NCBI RefSeq assembly: GCF_900107685.1
Contig: NZ_FNRQ01000007.1
Span: 186,001 to 250,000 of the forward strand
Reading direction: 5' to 3'
DNA: 64,000 bases
DNA from: Paraburkholderia sartisoli
GTDB lineage: Bacteria; Pseudomonadota; Gammaproteobacteria; Burkholderiales; Burkholderiaceae
Part shown: positions 32,552-42,037 of the stretch, piece after piece
How positions within the stretch are numbered: position 1 is the first letter of the stretch
How the letters are laid out: each line of letters begins with the position of its first letter
Notes under the pieces: model-generated
What the model was told of the DNA's origin: nothing
Database searches by the model: none
What the model saw: the letters and a program-made list of their open reading frames with translations, nothing else
Translations under genes and position numbers: made by a program

Positions 32552-34051
32552 CTAGCCGATGTTGAAGTCGATATCCTGCGCGAGCGGCAACGCCGACGAG
32601 TAGTTCACCGTGTTCGTCGCGCGGCGCATATACGCCTTCCACGCGTCCGAGCCGGATTCGCGACCACCGCCGGTTTCTTTCTCGCCACCGAACGCACCGC
32701 CGATTTCCGCGCCGCTCGGCCCGATGTTGACGTTCGCGATGCCGCAATCGCTGCCGGCATCGGAGACGAAACGCTCCGCTTCGCGCAGGTCGGTGGTGAA
32801 CACGCACGACGACAGGCCGTGCGCCGCCGCGTTGTTCGCCTCCACCGCTTCGGCGAAATCCGTGTAACGCAGCACGTACAGGATCGGCGCGAACGTTTCC
32901 TTCAGCACGACCGGTGTTTGCGACGGCATTTCGACCAGCGCCGGACGCACGTAGTAGCCGTTCTCGAAACCCTTGACTTCGACGCGCTCCCCGCCCGTCA
33001 CCTTGCCGCCTTCGCTGGCCGCCTGCCGCAGCGCTTCCTGCATGCGCGCAAACGACTGCTTGTCGATGAGCGGCCCCATCAGCGTGCCCTTTTCCAGCGG
33101 ATTGCCGATCGGCACCTTCGCGTAAAGCTGCTTGAGGCGCTCGACGGTCTGCTCGTACACGCTTTCATGCACGAAGAGGCGCCGCAGCGACGTGCAGCGC
33201 TGGCCCGCCGTGCCGACCGCCGAGAACAGGATGCCGCGCAGCGCCAGTTCCCGATCGGCCGTCTGCGTGACGATGCCCGCGTTGTTGCCGCCCAGTTCGA
33301 GCAGCGAGCGGCCAAACCGCTTCGCGACTTCGACGCCCACCGTGCGGCCCATTTCCGTGCTGCCGGTGGCGCTCACCACCGAAGCACGCGGATCGGCCAC
33401 GAGTTTCGCGCCGACTTCCCGTGTACCGTTGATCACGGCGGTGAGCCCGGCGGGCGCGTCGCCGAATGCCTTCAGTGCTTCAGCCAGGATCTGGTTGACC
33501 GCGAGCGCGGTGAGCGGCGTTTTCTCGGAAGGCTTCCAGATCACCGCGTTGCCGCAGACGAGCGCGAGCGCCGCGTTCCACGACCAGACGGCCGCCGGAA
33601 AGTTGAACGCCGAGATCACGACGCAGGTGCCCATCGGATGCCAGGATTCCGCCATCCGGTGGCCGGGACGCTCCGATGCGATCGTCAGGCCGTACAACTG
33701 GCGCGACAGGCCAACCGCGAAATCGCAGATGTCGATCATTTCCTGCACTTCGCCGAGACCTTCCTGAAGGATCTTGCCGGTCTCGAGCGTGATGATGCTG
33801 CCGAGCGCCTGCTTCTTTTCACGCAGACGGTTGCCAAGCAGGCGCACCAGTTCGCCGCGGCGCGGCGCCGGCACATCGCGCCAGCGGGCGAACGCCTGCT
33901 TCGCGCCGGCGAGGGCCGCGTCGACTTCGGCGGTGGTGTTGCTGGCCACGCGCCCGATCAGCTCGCCGGTGATCGGCGAATGCACGGCGATGTCGCCGGC
34001 TTCAGCCAGATGGGCAATGCCGAGATCGGCGAGGATGGTCGAAGCGTTCAT
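32552..34051 (-). CDS. amaB: ALDH7-family aldehyde dehydrogenase (AmaB, piperidine-6-carboxylate type)
   Basis: 499 residues from the ATG giving MNASTILADLG, with AAAGGA upstream. The fold has GNAVIWKPSEKTPLT for NAD binding, the general-base glutamate in ELGGNNAG and the catalytic C286 in GTAGQRCTSLRR. The sequence pattern AESWHPMGTCVVISAFNFPAAVW is that of the ALDH7A1/AmaB branch that oxidises alpha-aminoadipic semialdehyde (as L-piperidine-6-carboxylate) to aminoadipate. Together with the downstream FAD oxidase this would complete two consecutive steps of lysine/pipecolate breakdown. Upstream 280 bases hold no gene. Confidence 0.92.
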   Translation of the reverse strand: MNASTILADLGIAHLAEAGDIAVHSPITGELIGRVASNTTAEVDAALAGAKQAFARWRDVPAPRRGELVRLLGNRLREKKQALGSIITLETGKILQEGLGEVQEMIDICDFAVGLSRQLYGLTIASERPGHRMAESWHPMGTCVVISAFNFPAAVWSWNAALALVCGNAVIWKPSEKTPLTALAVNQILAEALKAFGDAPAGLTAVINGTREVGAKLVADPRASVVSATGSTEMGRTVGVEVAKRFGRSLLELGGNNAGIVTQTADRELALRGILFSAVGTAGQRCTSLRRLFVHESVYEQTVERLKQLYAKVPIGNPLEKGTLMGPLIDKQSFARMQEALRQAASEGGKVTGGERVEVKGFENGYYVRPALVEMPSQTPVVLKETFAPILYVLRYTDFAEAVEANNAAAHGLSSCVFTTDLREAERFVSDAGSDCGIANVNIGPSGAEIGGAFGGEKETGGGRESGSDAWKAYMRRATNTVNYSSALPLAQDIDFNIG

Positions 34052-34367
34052 GGCATGAGTCCTTTGATTTCCAATACGAAACAAAAGCAGGTCCGGTGAC
34101 TATACACGGTGGGTTTTATGGCGACAACCCCGGGGTATGCCGGAGCCTTGAGGCCACCATGAAGGGTCCGATGCGGCACCGGTCAGCCCTTTTCCCCTTG
34201 CGCCTCCCGGAAGACCGGCGACAACCGCCATGCCGGCGTGGCCCGATGGAAAGCCAGTGTTTCTTATTGGAAAATAATGGGCATTCCGGTCGGCATGAGT
34301 GCGGGTCGCATCCGGCGCAAGCGCGTCACCGGGCAACGCGCATCGATCCCGCGGAGGGATCGCGGCG

Positions 34368-34943
34368 TTACGTGAGATCGTGCAGATCCTTCTCGCGCGG
34401 CGGCCCGACCTCGAAGTCCGCGAAATCGACGACGAGGCCCGCGCGTTCCGGCGTACAACACATCGGCCCGACGAAATAGCCTGGCGCAACAGGAAACGGC
34501 GCGAGCCTCAGAAGCGGCCATGTCTTGCCATCCGTCGAGAACTGCAGCTTGAGCACGCCTTTCGACACCGTCGCGCGCAGCCAGAATTCGCCGGCCGTCG
34601 CGAGGCTCGATCCGACGGCCCAGTCCGATTGTCCGACGGTCAGGACGCTGCTCAGCAACAGCGCGCCATCGGTGAATTCAACGCCCGCCTTCACCCAGTT
34701 CGCTTCATCGATGCGCACCATCAGTCCGGCCTGGTCGTACAGCGATTCGAAGCCGCCGCGAATATGCACCTGCGCCGTGAAATCGCCCTCGGTGCGCGCG
34801 CCGAAACAATGCCCGGAATCGCGCACGAAACCGTAGTGCGTCTTGCGCCAGAAGTCGGTGCTGGCATCTGTCGTGACACGCAGCCGGTCGTCTTTCAGAA
34901 CCCAGGTGGCGGGCTCGTTCAGCCATTCGCACTGGTTGAACAT
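34368..34943 (-). CDS. DUF1349 beta-jelly-roll protein
   Basis: 191 residues without signal peptide. It fits DUF1349, a concanavalin-like beta sandwich: WLNEPATWVLKDDRLRVTT opening, DFWRKTHYGF, GFESLYDQAGLMVRIDEANWVKAG and a C-terminal GYFVGPMCCTPERAGLVVDFADFEVG. Such proteins are thought to bind sugars or act in regulation. The two adjacent cysteines in MCCTPE are a family feature. Monocistronic; the upstream region is a dense repeat block. Exact role unknown. Confidence 0.85.
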   Translation of the reverse strand: MFNQCEWLNEPATWVLKDDRLRVTTDASTDFWRKTHYGFVRDSGHCFGARTEGDFTAQVHIRGGFESLYDQAGLMVRIDEANWVKAGVEFTDGALLLSSVLTVGQSDWAVGSSLATAGEFWLRATVSKGVLKLQFSTDGKTWPLLRLAPFPVAPGYFVGPMCCTPERAGLVVDFADFEVGPPREKDLHDLT

Positions 34944-34959
34944 GGTTGGTGTGTCTCCT

Positions 34960-35160
34960 GTGTCGGCTGGAGTTAGCGTGTCGGTTGGAGTTAGCGCTTT
35001 AGCGCTTACTCCAGCCCCATAGCGCTTACTCCAGCCCCATGCAACTTGTTGCGGTCGACCAGAGTTGGCGCTTCAGCTGTCGATCAGAGTTCGCGCTTTA
35101 GCGCGCTACTCTGATCCCATGCAAAGCTCTTACTCTGGTCCCATGCAACGTGTTGCTGAA
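34960..35160. repeat. Mosaic of hairpins and tandem repeats
   Basis: Contains an imperfect 12-bp stem hairpin GGAGTTAGCGCT/AGCGCTTACTCC (34987-35012) and an exact 20-bp tandem repeat (35001-35020 and 35021-35040, AGCGCTTACTCCAGCCCCAT). A related hairpin has arms ATCAGAGT and ACTCTGAT (about 35083-35114), and GCAACTTGTTGC and GCAACGTGTTGC are two near-identical 12-mers. All variants end in C-CCAT. It fills the gap between the DUF1349 and SulP genes and looks like several degenerate copies of one element. Confidence 0.75.
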
Positions 35161-35241
35161 AGCGGCCACGACATCATGGACCCGCACGGTACCCGTTATA
35201 TCACCCGCCCCCGTTCCCCACGACGTTTCACACGTAGCGTG

Positions 35242-37476
35242 CTAATGCGCGGCGCGCAACGCTTCGTCGGCCGCCGCGAGCCGCGACGCCATCACCTTCA
35301 CCACGAAGCGATGGAACTGCTGCGCGGTCAGCGGATCGTCCTGTTCGAGCGCGCGCAGTGTCGCAAGCGAAAGCCGCCGCACGCGCGCGGGACCATCGGC
35401 GCACACATCCGCACTGCGCGCCTTCTGCGTGTACACCGCCATTTCACCGACGATGGTACCCGGCCCGAACGACCGCAGACGAATCGTGCGGCCATCCATC
35501 AGCGGCAACGACACCGTCACGCGCCCGCGTTCGACGAGATACATCGCGTCGCCCGCCTCGCCGCGACGAAAGAGCGGCTGCCCCGCTTCAAGCTCCCGCA
35601 CTTCGAGACATGCCAGCAACGCATCGAGCGCCCGAGGCGAAAAATGCGGCGCGAGCGTCGCCTCGAAATTTTCCTCGCCAGGTGAAACCAGGTTTACATA
35701 AGGCGAGAGCAACCTGCCTTCGATCCATTCAAGGCCCGCATCGAGCGTCGCGAACTGGTGAATCCGCAGATTGAGCGTGCCGGTCCGCGCGAGCAGGTCG
35801 CGTGAGCGCGTGGGCAACGCGGTCAGCACGAGATCCGCGTCGTGCGCCGCGCACATTTGCCGCAACTTCACGAAACCGATCGACACCGACGCATCCATGC
35901 CGTTCGTCGCCGCGAAATCGAGCACGACAAACCGGACTGGCGCCGCGCCGCGCGCCGCCAGCCGTTCACGCATGCGCTGCAGGATCGAATTCGCGGTGCC
36001 GAAGAACAGAAACCCCTGCAGGCACGCGCCGCACACCTGCGGACCGAGTTCGTGCAACTGTTGCATCTCCTCGATGCTGCGCTCGACGTTCGACGTGCGC
36101 GTGCTTGCATCGAATTCCATGCGCACGCAACTGACGCGGCCATACAGCAGCGCGAACATCACGCACGCCGCAATCACACCGGCCACGACGCCCGCCACCA
36201 CGCCATAAAACGCGATCACGCCCAGGATAACCGGCACGAGCAGGTACTCATGCCAGTTCAACCGGCCGTATGCAACGAACAGCCACTGGACCAGCAGCCG
36301 CAGGCCCATGAAAAACTGCAGGCCCACGAGAACAGGTACGGGAAAGAGCGCGACGAGGTCCGGCGAAACGGCCAGCACGACAAGACACGCGAGTGATGCG
36401 AACACACCCGCCATACGGCTCGTCGCACCGGTGCGCACGTTGAGCAGCGAACGGTTGAACGACTGATAGCCGACCATGCCGCCCAGCATCCCGCTTGCGA
36501 TGTTCGCGATGCCTGCTGCGCGCATCTCGCGATTCAGGTCGACTTCCTCGCCGGTTTCGGCGCCGAGCGCGGTCGAATTCATCAGGATCGTGATCGCCGA
36601 CACCGACGTCACGACGAGCGTCTCCGGCAGATGCGAGCCGATCGCCGGCCAGTCGATCGCGCCCTGCGCGAGCGTTGCGCGCAGATGCAGCTCGGGCAGC
36701 TGGATCGCGTGCAGCGGCACGTGCGGCAACAGCAGGCCCATGTGCCGCGCGTCTTCGACCGACAGGCCCGCGACGTTCAGCAGAAAATAGAACAGCGCGA
36801 TGCCGCACGCGAGCGTCAGCGGCAACACGGCGGCGTGATTCCACACGCGCGACAGCACGGTGAGCAACACGCCGATGATCACCGCGGGCACCCACGCGAG
36901 CCAGTGCAGATGCACCAGCACGGAGGGCAACGTGTTCCACTGCGGCGCTTCGCCGGTCATCACGCGAAAGGCGCCGGCCAGCAGCAGGTAACCGGTGCCC
37001 GCGAGAAAACCGCCCACCACCGGATAGGGCAGGAACTGCAACGAGCGGCTGCGCTTCGACGAACCGATTGCAAAGAGGATGATGCCCGTCACGATCGAAC
37101 ACAGCGCAATCGCGATGAGCACGGTCAGCAGAATGGTGCGCGGCGAACCGCCATTGGCGCGCACGCTGCTCGCCACGCCCGCCGCGACGCCGACAAGAAA
37201 CGCTGTCGCGTTGCTGTCGGGGCCGCCGATGTTCGCGCGCATCGAACTGGTGAGCGCGATCACGAGTGCCGTGACCACGCAGCTGACCAGCGCCGTCGGC
37301 ACGCCGAGTTCGGCGTAACGCGCGAGATCGGCACTGAAGATCATCGTGCCGAGGCTCATTGCGTAGCAGAGCATGACCAGCGTCGACACCGCACCCGCGC
37401 CCAGGTCACCGATCAGTGCGGTGAAACGCGGCCGGATGCGGGCATCGGTGGCGGAAGCGGTTGGACCTGACTTCAC
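35242..37476 (-). CDS. SulP-family transporter with STAS and cyclic-nucleotide-binding domains
   Basis: 744 residues. The N-terminal ~450 form the SulP/SLC26 anion-transporter membrane domain: ADLARYAELGVPTALVSCVV, GGPDSNATAFLVG and GEEVDLNREMRAAGIANIASGMLGGMVGYQSFNRS are signatures. A STAS domain follows (about 485-600, with VLDFAATNGMDASVSIGFVKL). The last ~130 residues form a cNMP-binding fold with GTIVGEMAVYTQKARSAD, the phosphate-binding cassette with its arginine near residue 680. It is therefore a nucleotide-gated anion or solute carrier by architecture. The divergent neighbour is an adenylate-cyclase-domain protein, 208 bases away. Confidence 0.92.
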   Translation of the reverse strand: MKSGPTASATDARIRPRFTALIGDLGAGAVSTLVMLCYAMSLGTMIFSADLARYAELGVPTALVSCVVTALVIALTSSMRANIGGPDSNATAFLVGVAAGVASSVRANGGSPRTILLTVLIAIALCSIVTGIILFAIGSSKRSRSLQFLPYPVVGGFLAGTGYLLLAGAFRVMTGEAPQWNTLPSVLVHLHWLAWVPAVIIGVLLTVLSRVWNHAAVLPLTLACGIALFYFLLNVAGLSVEDARHMGLLLPHVPLHAIQLPELHLRATLAQGAIDWPAIGSHLPETLVVTSVSAITILMNSTALGAETGEEVDLNREMRAAGIANIASGMLGGMVGYQSFNRSLLNVRTGATSRMAGVFASLACLVVLAVSPDLVALFPVPVLVGLQFFMGLRLLVQWLFVAYGRLNWHEYLLVPVILGVIAFYGVVAGVVAGVIAACVMFALLYGRVSCVRMEFDASTRTSNVERSIEEMQQLHELGPQVCGACLQGFLFFGTANSILQRMRERLAARGAAPVRFVVLDFAATNGMDASVSIGFVKLRQMCAAHDADLVLTALPTRSRDLLARTGTLNLRIHQFATLDAGLEWIEGRLLSPYVNLVSPGEENFEATLAPHFSPRALDALLACLEVRELEAGQPLFRRGEAGDAMYLVERGRVTVSLPLMDGRTIRLRSFGPGTIVGEMAVYTQKARSADVCADGPARVRRLSLATLRALEQDDPLTAQQFHRFVVKVMASRLAAADEALRAAH

Positions 37477-37684
37477 GGGCGCTCTCCCGATGGCTGCGGG
37501 TCAACTCCTGGCCGCACGAGTATCCGCCGCTGCGCCAGAACGTGTCAATTTCCGCACCGCATCCCGCACCCGCTTAAAAGTGCGCGACGTACACTAGCCG
37601 GTGGCGCACCTTCGTGCGTCTGCCTGCACCGGAATCTGCCCGCGCCCAGCGGGTTCGCTGCAAAACCCGCTTTAGGCGACGGCG
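37477..37684. promoter_or_regulatory. Divergent promoter region between SulP and cyclase genes
   Basis: 208 bases separate the two divergent starts. No clear operator was identified. Confidence 0.5.
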
Positions 37685-40600
37685 ATGAATATCGATCAGT
37701 GGCTCGATGCGTTAGGGCTTGGACAATACGCAGATGCGTTTGCCGCGAACGATATCGACATGGCGATGCTCCCGCAACTCACCGACGCCGATCTCAACGT
37801 ACTCGGCGTGGTCTCGCTCGGCCATCGCAAGCGCATCCTGGCAGCGATTTCCGGCAACGCCGCCGCAGTGGCGACGCCCACCCCCGGCACGGAACCCGTC
37901 GCGCCCGTCGCACCCACCGCCGCGGTGGCGACGCCTTCAGGCGAACGCAGGCAGGTGACGATACTCTTCGCGGATCTCTGCGGTTTTACGGCGCTTTCAC
38001 AGACGCTCGACCCGGAGGAACTCCGCGAGCTGACCGGGCGCTATACGGCGCTCGTCGACGGCATCGTGCTCGGCTATGGCGGCACGATCGACAAGCACAT
38101 CGGCGACGCCGTGATGGCGATCTTCGGTGCGCCGCGCGCGCATGACACGGATCCACTGCGCGCGGCCCGCGCCGCGCTCGACATTCACGAAGCGCTTGCC
38201 GGGCTAGGCACAACCGCCGCGCGCCCGCTGAAGGTACACGTCGGCATTGCAAGCGGCGAGGTCGTGGCGGGTACGCTCGGACGCGCCGATGCGCAGGACT
38301 ACACGGTACTCGGCGATTCGGTGAATCTCGCGGCGCGTCTGGTCGCGGCGGCGGGTCCCGGCGAGACGCTGCTTTCCGACAGCGTGCAGCGCGCGCTGGG
38401 TGACATCGTATCCGTCGATGCCGCCGGTGAAATGCGCTTCAAGGGCATCGACACGCCCGTTCGCGTCTGGCGTCTGCAGGGTATCGCGGCCGATGCCGTG
38501 GCCGCGAGCCGCAGTCAATTCGTCGGACGTAAGGCGGAACTGGAGCAGTTTCACGGCATCGCGCGCGCGTGCGTCGAGCAGCGCGCCGGACAGGTTGTGT
38601 ATGTGCGCGGCGACGCCGGCATCGGCAAGACGCGTCTCGTCGACGAAATGCGCCGCTTCGCGGCGGCGCAGGGATTCGGCATCCATCGCGCGCTCGTGCT
38701 CGACTTCGGCACGGGCAAGGAGCAAGGCCCGTTGCGGGCGATCGTCGGCAGCCTGCTCGGGCTCACGTCCACCTCGAATCTGAACGAGCGCGCGGAAGCC
38801 GTCGCGCACGCCGTCGCTTCCGGTACCATCGAGCCCGCGCAGCGCGTGTTTCTTCACGACCTGCTCGACGTGCCGCAGGCGGGCGAATGGCGCACGCTGT
38901 ATGACGCGATGGACAACGCCGCGCGCATCCGCGGCCAGCGCGCCGTCGTCGCGACGCTCACCCTGCACGCGTGCAGGCGCGAACCGACGATGATCGTCGT
39001 CGAAGATCTGCATTGGGCCGATCCGCGGATGCCCGGCTATCTGTCTGCCTTTGCGACGGCGATCGCCGACGGACCGGGCCTGCTCGTGATGACGTCGCGC
39101 GCCGAAGGCGATCCGCTCGACGCCGCGTGGCGCGCGAGCTGTCGCGGCACGCCGCTCGCCACGATCGATCTCGGTCCGCTGCGCGGCGACGAGGCGCTGA
39201 GCCTCGCCGGCACCTTCATCGATGCGACACAGCGTATCGCGCTCGCCTGCGTCGATCGCGCGGGCGGCAACCCGCTCTTTCTCGAACAGTTGCTGCGCAA
39301 CGCGGAAGAAGGCAGCGGCGAGGCCGTGCCCGCGACGATCCAGAGCCTCGTGCTCGCGCGCATGGACCGCCTCGCGCCGCTCGATCGCCAGGCGTTCCAG
39401 GCCGCGGCCGTGATCGGCCAGCGCTTCGATCTCGCGCTGCTGCGCCGGCTCATCGACGCGCCCGATTATGTGTGCGACGGTCTCGTCGCCAACGCGCTCG
39501 TGCTGCCCGAGGGCGACGACTACCTCTTCGCCCACGCGCTGATCCAGGAAGGCGCGTATTCGACGTCGTTGCGCGCGCGCCGCCGCGAGCTGCATCAGCG
39601 CGCCGCCGAATGGTTCGCCGCGAGCGACCCGGTTCTGCATGCGCAGCATCTCGACCGTGCCGGCGACGATCGCGCACCGCGCGCGCTCCTTGAAGCCGCA
39701 ACCGCGCAACGCGCCGCGTATCTCACCGATTCGGCGCTGCGTCTCGTCGAGCGCGGTCTCGCGATCGCGGAACGGAACACCGACCGTCACGCACTGCTCT
39801 GCCTGAAAGGCGAACTACAGCGCGACCTCGGCGACATCGCGGGATCGATCGCGACCTGTCGCGAAGCCATGGCGATGGCGCCGGACGAAGCGAGCCTGTG
39901 CGAATCGCAACTCGGGCTCGCGGAAGGGCTGCGGGTCAGCGAAGGGCTCACTGAAGCGCTCGCGCTGATCGACGCCGCGCAGCAGATCGCGGAGCGCCTC
40001 GATCTCGTGCCCGAACTCGCGCGGCTGCATCATCTGCGCGGCAACATATTCTTTCCACTCGGCCGGATCGACGAATGCCGCGCCGGGCACGAGCAGGGCC
40101 TCGTGTATGCGCGTCGTTCGGGTTCGGCGGAAGCGGAAGCACGCGCGCTCGGCGGCCTTGCCGATGCGGCCTATGCGCAGGGCCGCATGCGCACGGCGTT
40201 CGATCATTTCAGCCGCTGCGTCGCGCTTGCCCGCGAACATGGTTTCGGACGCATCGAAGTCGCGAACCGCTCGATGGCTGGATTCAGCCGGGTCTATCTG
40301 AACGAGGCGCGACTCGCGCTCGAAGACGGCGCCGCTGCCGCGCGTGTTGCGGGACTCGTCGGACAGCCGCGCGCCGAGATGCTCGGCGAGACGATGGGCA
40401 TGTTCGCGAGCCACGAGCTGGGCGACACCACCGCGATGCGGGTTCATCTCGAACGCGCGCTGCAGCTTTCGCATCAGCTGGGCGCGCGGCGCTTCGTGGC
40501 GCAGGCGATGGAGATGCAGGCGCGTCTTTTGCTCGACGAAGGCCGGCGCGGCGAAGCCGTTGCATTGTTGCGCGAGGCGCTCGCGATCGCACGCGAGATC

Positions 40601-41038
40601 GGCGCGCAGTTCACCGGACCGAAGACCCTGGGCGCACTGGCCCGCGCAGTGGAAGACGACGCGGAGCGCATGCAATGCCTCGCCGAAGGTGAAGACCTGC
40701 TGGGACACGGCGCGGTGGGCCACAACCATCTGTGGTTCTATCGCGATGCCATCGAGGCGACGTTGTCCGCGGGCGACGCTTCAGGCGCGTTGCACTACGT
40801 CGCGGCGCTCGAACGCTACACGCATGCCGAGCCGCTTCCATGGGCGGACCTTTTCGCCGCGCGCGGGCGCGTGCTGGCGGGCGTGCTGCAAGGGCACAAG
40901 GACGATGCGACGCGCCGCGAACTCGAACGGGTTCGCGACGCGCTGGCCGAAGCGGGCTACGGCCGCTACCGGCCTGCCGTGGATGCCGCCCTCGCCCGCT
41001 ACGGCGACATCGACGCGACCGGTGCCGCCCCATCGTAG
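37685..41038 (+). CDS. SAM domain - class III adenylate cyclase - AAA ATPase - TPR protein
   Basis: 1117 residues. Residues 1-60 form a SAM domain (IDQWLDALGLGQYADAF... HRKRILAAI). A class III cyclase domain spans about 88-265. Metal aspartates are D97 (FADLCGFT) and D141 (HIGDAVMAIFG), the purine-selecting pair is K137 and D205 (QDYTVLGD), and the transition-state residues are N214 and R218 (SVNLAARL). All are present, predicting active ATP-to-cAMP conversion. An AAA/STAND ATPase follows with GDAGIGKTRLVDE near residue 315 and VVEDLHWADPR. The remainder is TPR-like repeats. Divergent from the cNMP-domain SulP gene. Confidence 0.93.
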   Translation: MNIDQWLDALGLGQYADAFAANDIDMAMLPQLTDADLNVLGVVSLGHRKRILAAISGNAAAVATPTPGTEPVAPVAPTAAVATPSGERRQVTILFADLCGFTALSQTLDPEELRELTGRYTALVDGIVLGYGGTIDKHIGDAVMAIFGAPRAHDTDPLRAARAALDIHEALAGLGTTAARPLKVHVGIASGEVVAGTLGRADAQDYTVLGDSVNLAARLVAAAGPGETLLSDSVQRALGDIVSVDAAGEMRFKGIDTPVRVWRLQGIAADAVAASRSQFVGRKAELEQFHGIARACVEQRAGQVVYVRGDAGIGKTRLVDEMRRFAAAQGFGIHRALVLDFGTGKEQGPLRAIVGSLLGLTSTSNLNERAEAVAHAVASGTIEPAQRVFLHDLLDVPQAGEWRTLYDAMDNAARIRGQRAVVATLTLHACRREPTMIVVEDLHWADPRMPGYLSAFATAIADGPGLLVMTSRAEGDPLDAAWRASCRGTPLATIDLGPLRGDEALSLAGTFIDATQRIALACVDRAGGNPLFLEQLLRNAEEGSGEAVPATIQSLVLARMDRLAPLDRQAFQAAAVIGQRFDLALLRRLIDAPDYVCDGLVANALVLPEGDDYLFAHALIQEGAYSTSLRARRRELHQRAAEWFAASDPVLHAQHLDRAGDDRAPRALLEAATAQRAAYLTDSALRLVERGLAIAERNTDRHALLCLKGELQRDLGDIAGSIATCREAMAMAPDEASLCESQLGLAEGLRVSEGLTEALALIDAAQQIAERLDLVPELARLHHLRGNIFFPLGRIDECRAGHEQGLVYARRSGSAEAEARALGGLADAAYAQGRMRTAFDHFSRCVALAREHGFGRIEVANRSMAGFSRVYLNEARLALEDGAAAARVAGLVGQPRAEMLGETMGMFASHELGDTTAMRVHLERALQLSHQLGARRFVAQAMEMQARLLLDEGRRGEAVALLREALAIAREIGAQFTGPKTLGALARAVEDDAERMQCLAEGEDLLGHGAVGHNHLWFYRDAIEATLSAGDASGALHYVAALERYTHAEPLPWADLFAARGRVLAGVLQGHKDDATRRELERVRDALAEAGYGRYRPAVDAALARYGDIDATGAAPS

Positions 41039-41047
41039 ACGCGCGAA

Positions 41048-41902
41048 TTACCGCTCGTTTTCCGGGAAGTCCGCGCCGACAGTCGCCGCTTCCCACGCGT
41101 CGAAATCTCCGCGCAGCAGATCGATCTTGCCGCGCGCGAGGTCGAGCGCCGTCTTGCCGAGCAACAGGCGCAACGGCGGCCGGTCGGACAGCGCGGCGTC
41201 GATGATCGCCTGCGCCGCGCGCACCGGATCGCCCGCCTGGTTGCCGCTGCGCGCCGCCGTCTGTTTGCGCCGCTCGCCGGCCGTTGCGTCGTAATCGGCG
41301 ATACGGGTGGCGGATTCCTTGATCGACGGCCCCGCCCAGTTCGTGCGGAACGGTCCCGGTTCGACTATCAGCACATCGATGCCGAGCGGCTTCACTTCCA
41401 GCGCGAGCGATTCGGAAATGCCTTCCACCGCGTATTTCGTGCCGTGGTAATAACCGGTGGCGGCAAAACTCGCGATGCCGCCAATCGAGGACACGTTGAC
41501 GATCAGGCCGCTGCGCTGCCTGCGCATCTGCGGCAAGACGGCTTTCGTCATGTCGACGAGGCCGAACACATTGGTTTCGAACATCGCGCGCACGGCGGCG
41601 TCCTCGCCTTCCTCGATCGCGGCGAGATAGCCGTAGCCCGCGTTGTTCACGAGCACGTCGATGCGGCCGAACTGCTGCGTCGCCTGCGCGACGACGTCAT
41701 CGATCTGCCCGCGCTTCGTCACGTCGAGCGGGAGCGCCAGCGCACGCCCTTTGTGCGCTTCGGCGATGTCCTGTACCTTCGATGCGTCGCGTGCCGTGAC
41801 GACGGCGCGCCAGCCGCGCTCCAGCACGAGTTTTGCCAGTTCGCGGCCGAATCCGGTCGAGCAGCCTGTGATGAGCCATACAGGATCGTCTCGATTCATC
41901 AT
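41048..41902 (-). CDS. Short-chain dehydrogenase/reductase
   Basis: 284 residues from the ATG seven bases after GGAG; the codon after it is also ATG. Classical SDR: NAD(P) loop TGCSTGFG (residues ~12-19), VNNAG, catalytic serine in VSSIGGIASF and the YYHGTKYA tyrosine/lysine pair. A C-terminal PGPFRTNWAG block is typical of SDR family members that keep an NADP-type loop (TARD). Substrate unknown. Convergent with the cyclase gene, with only nine bases between the stop codons. Confidence 0.9.
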   Translation of the reverse strand: MMNRDDPVWLITGCSTGFGRELAKLVLERGWRAVVTARDASKVQDIAEAHKGRALALPLDVTKRGQIDDVVAQATQQFGRIDVLVNNAGYGYLAAIEEGEDAAVRAMFETNVFGLVDMTKAVLPQMRRQRSGLIVNVSSIGGIASFAATGYYHGTKYAVEGISESLALEVKPLGIDVLIVEPGPFRTNWAGPSIKESATRIADYDATAGERRKQTAARSGNQAGDPVRAAQAIIDAALSDRPPLRLLLGKTALDLARGKIDLLRGDFDAWEAATVGADFPENER

Positions 41903-42037
41903 GAGAGAACTCCAGTGGGTGGGGGGAGACAAACAGAAAATGAGGGGCACGAAGGCGTCAGGCCCGCATCGTGCTGATCAGATCACTACGGTAACAAAAA
42001 ACAGGACTTCGCGACGGAGTCCGTCATGGGAGAAACA

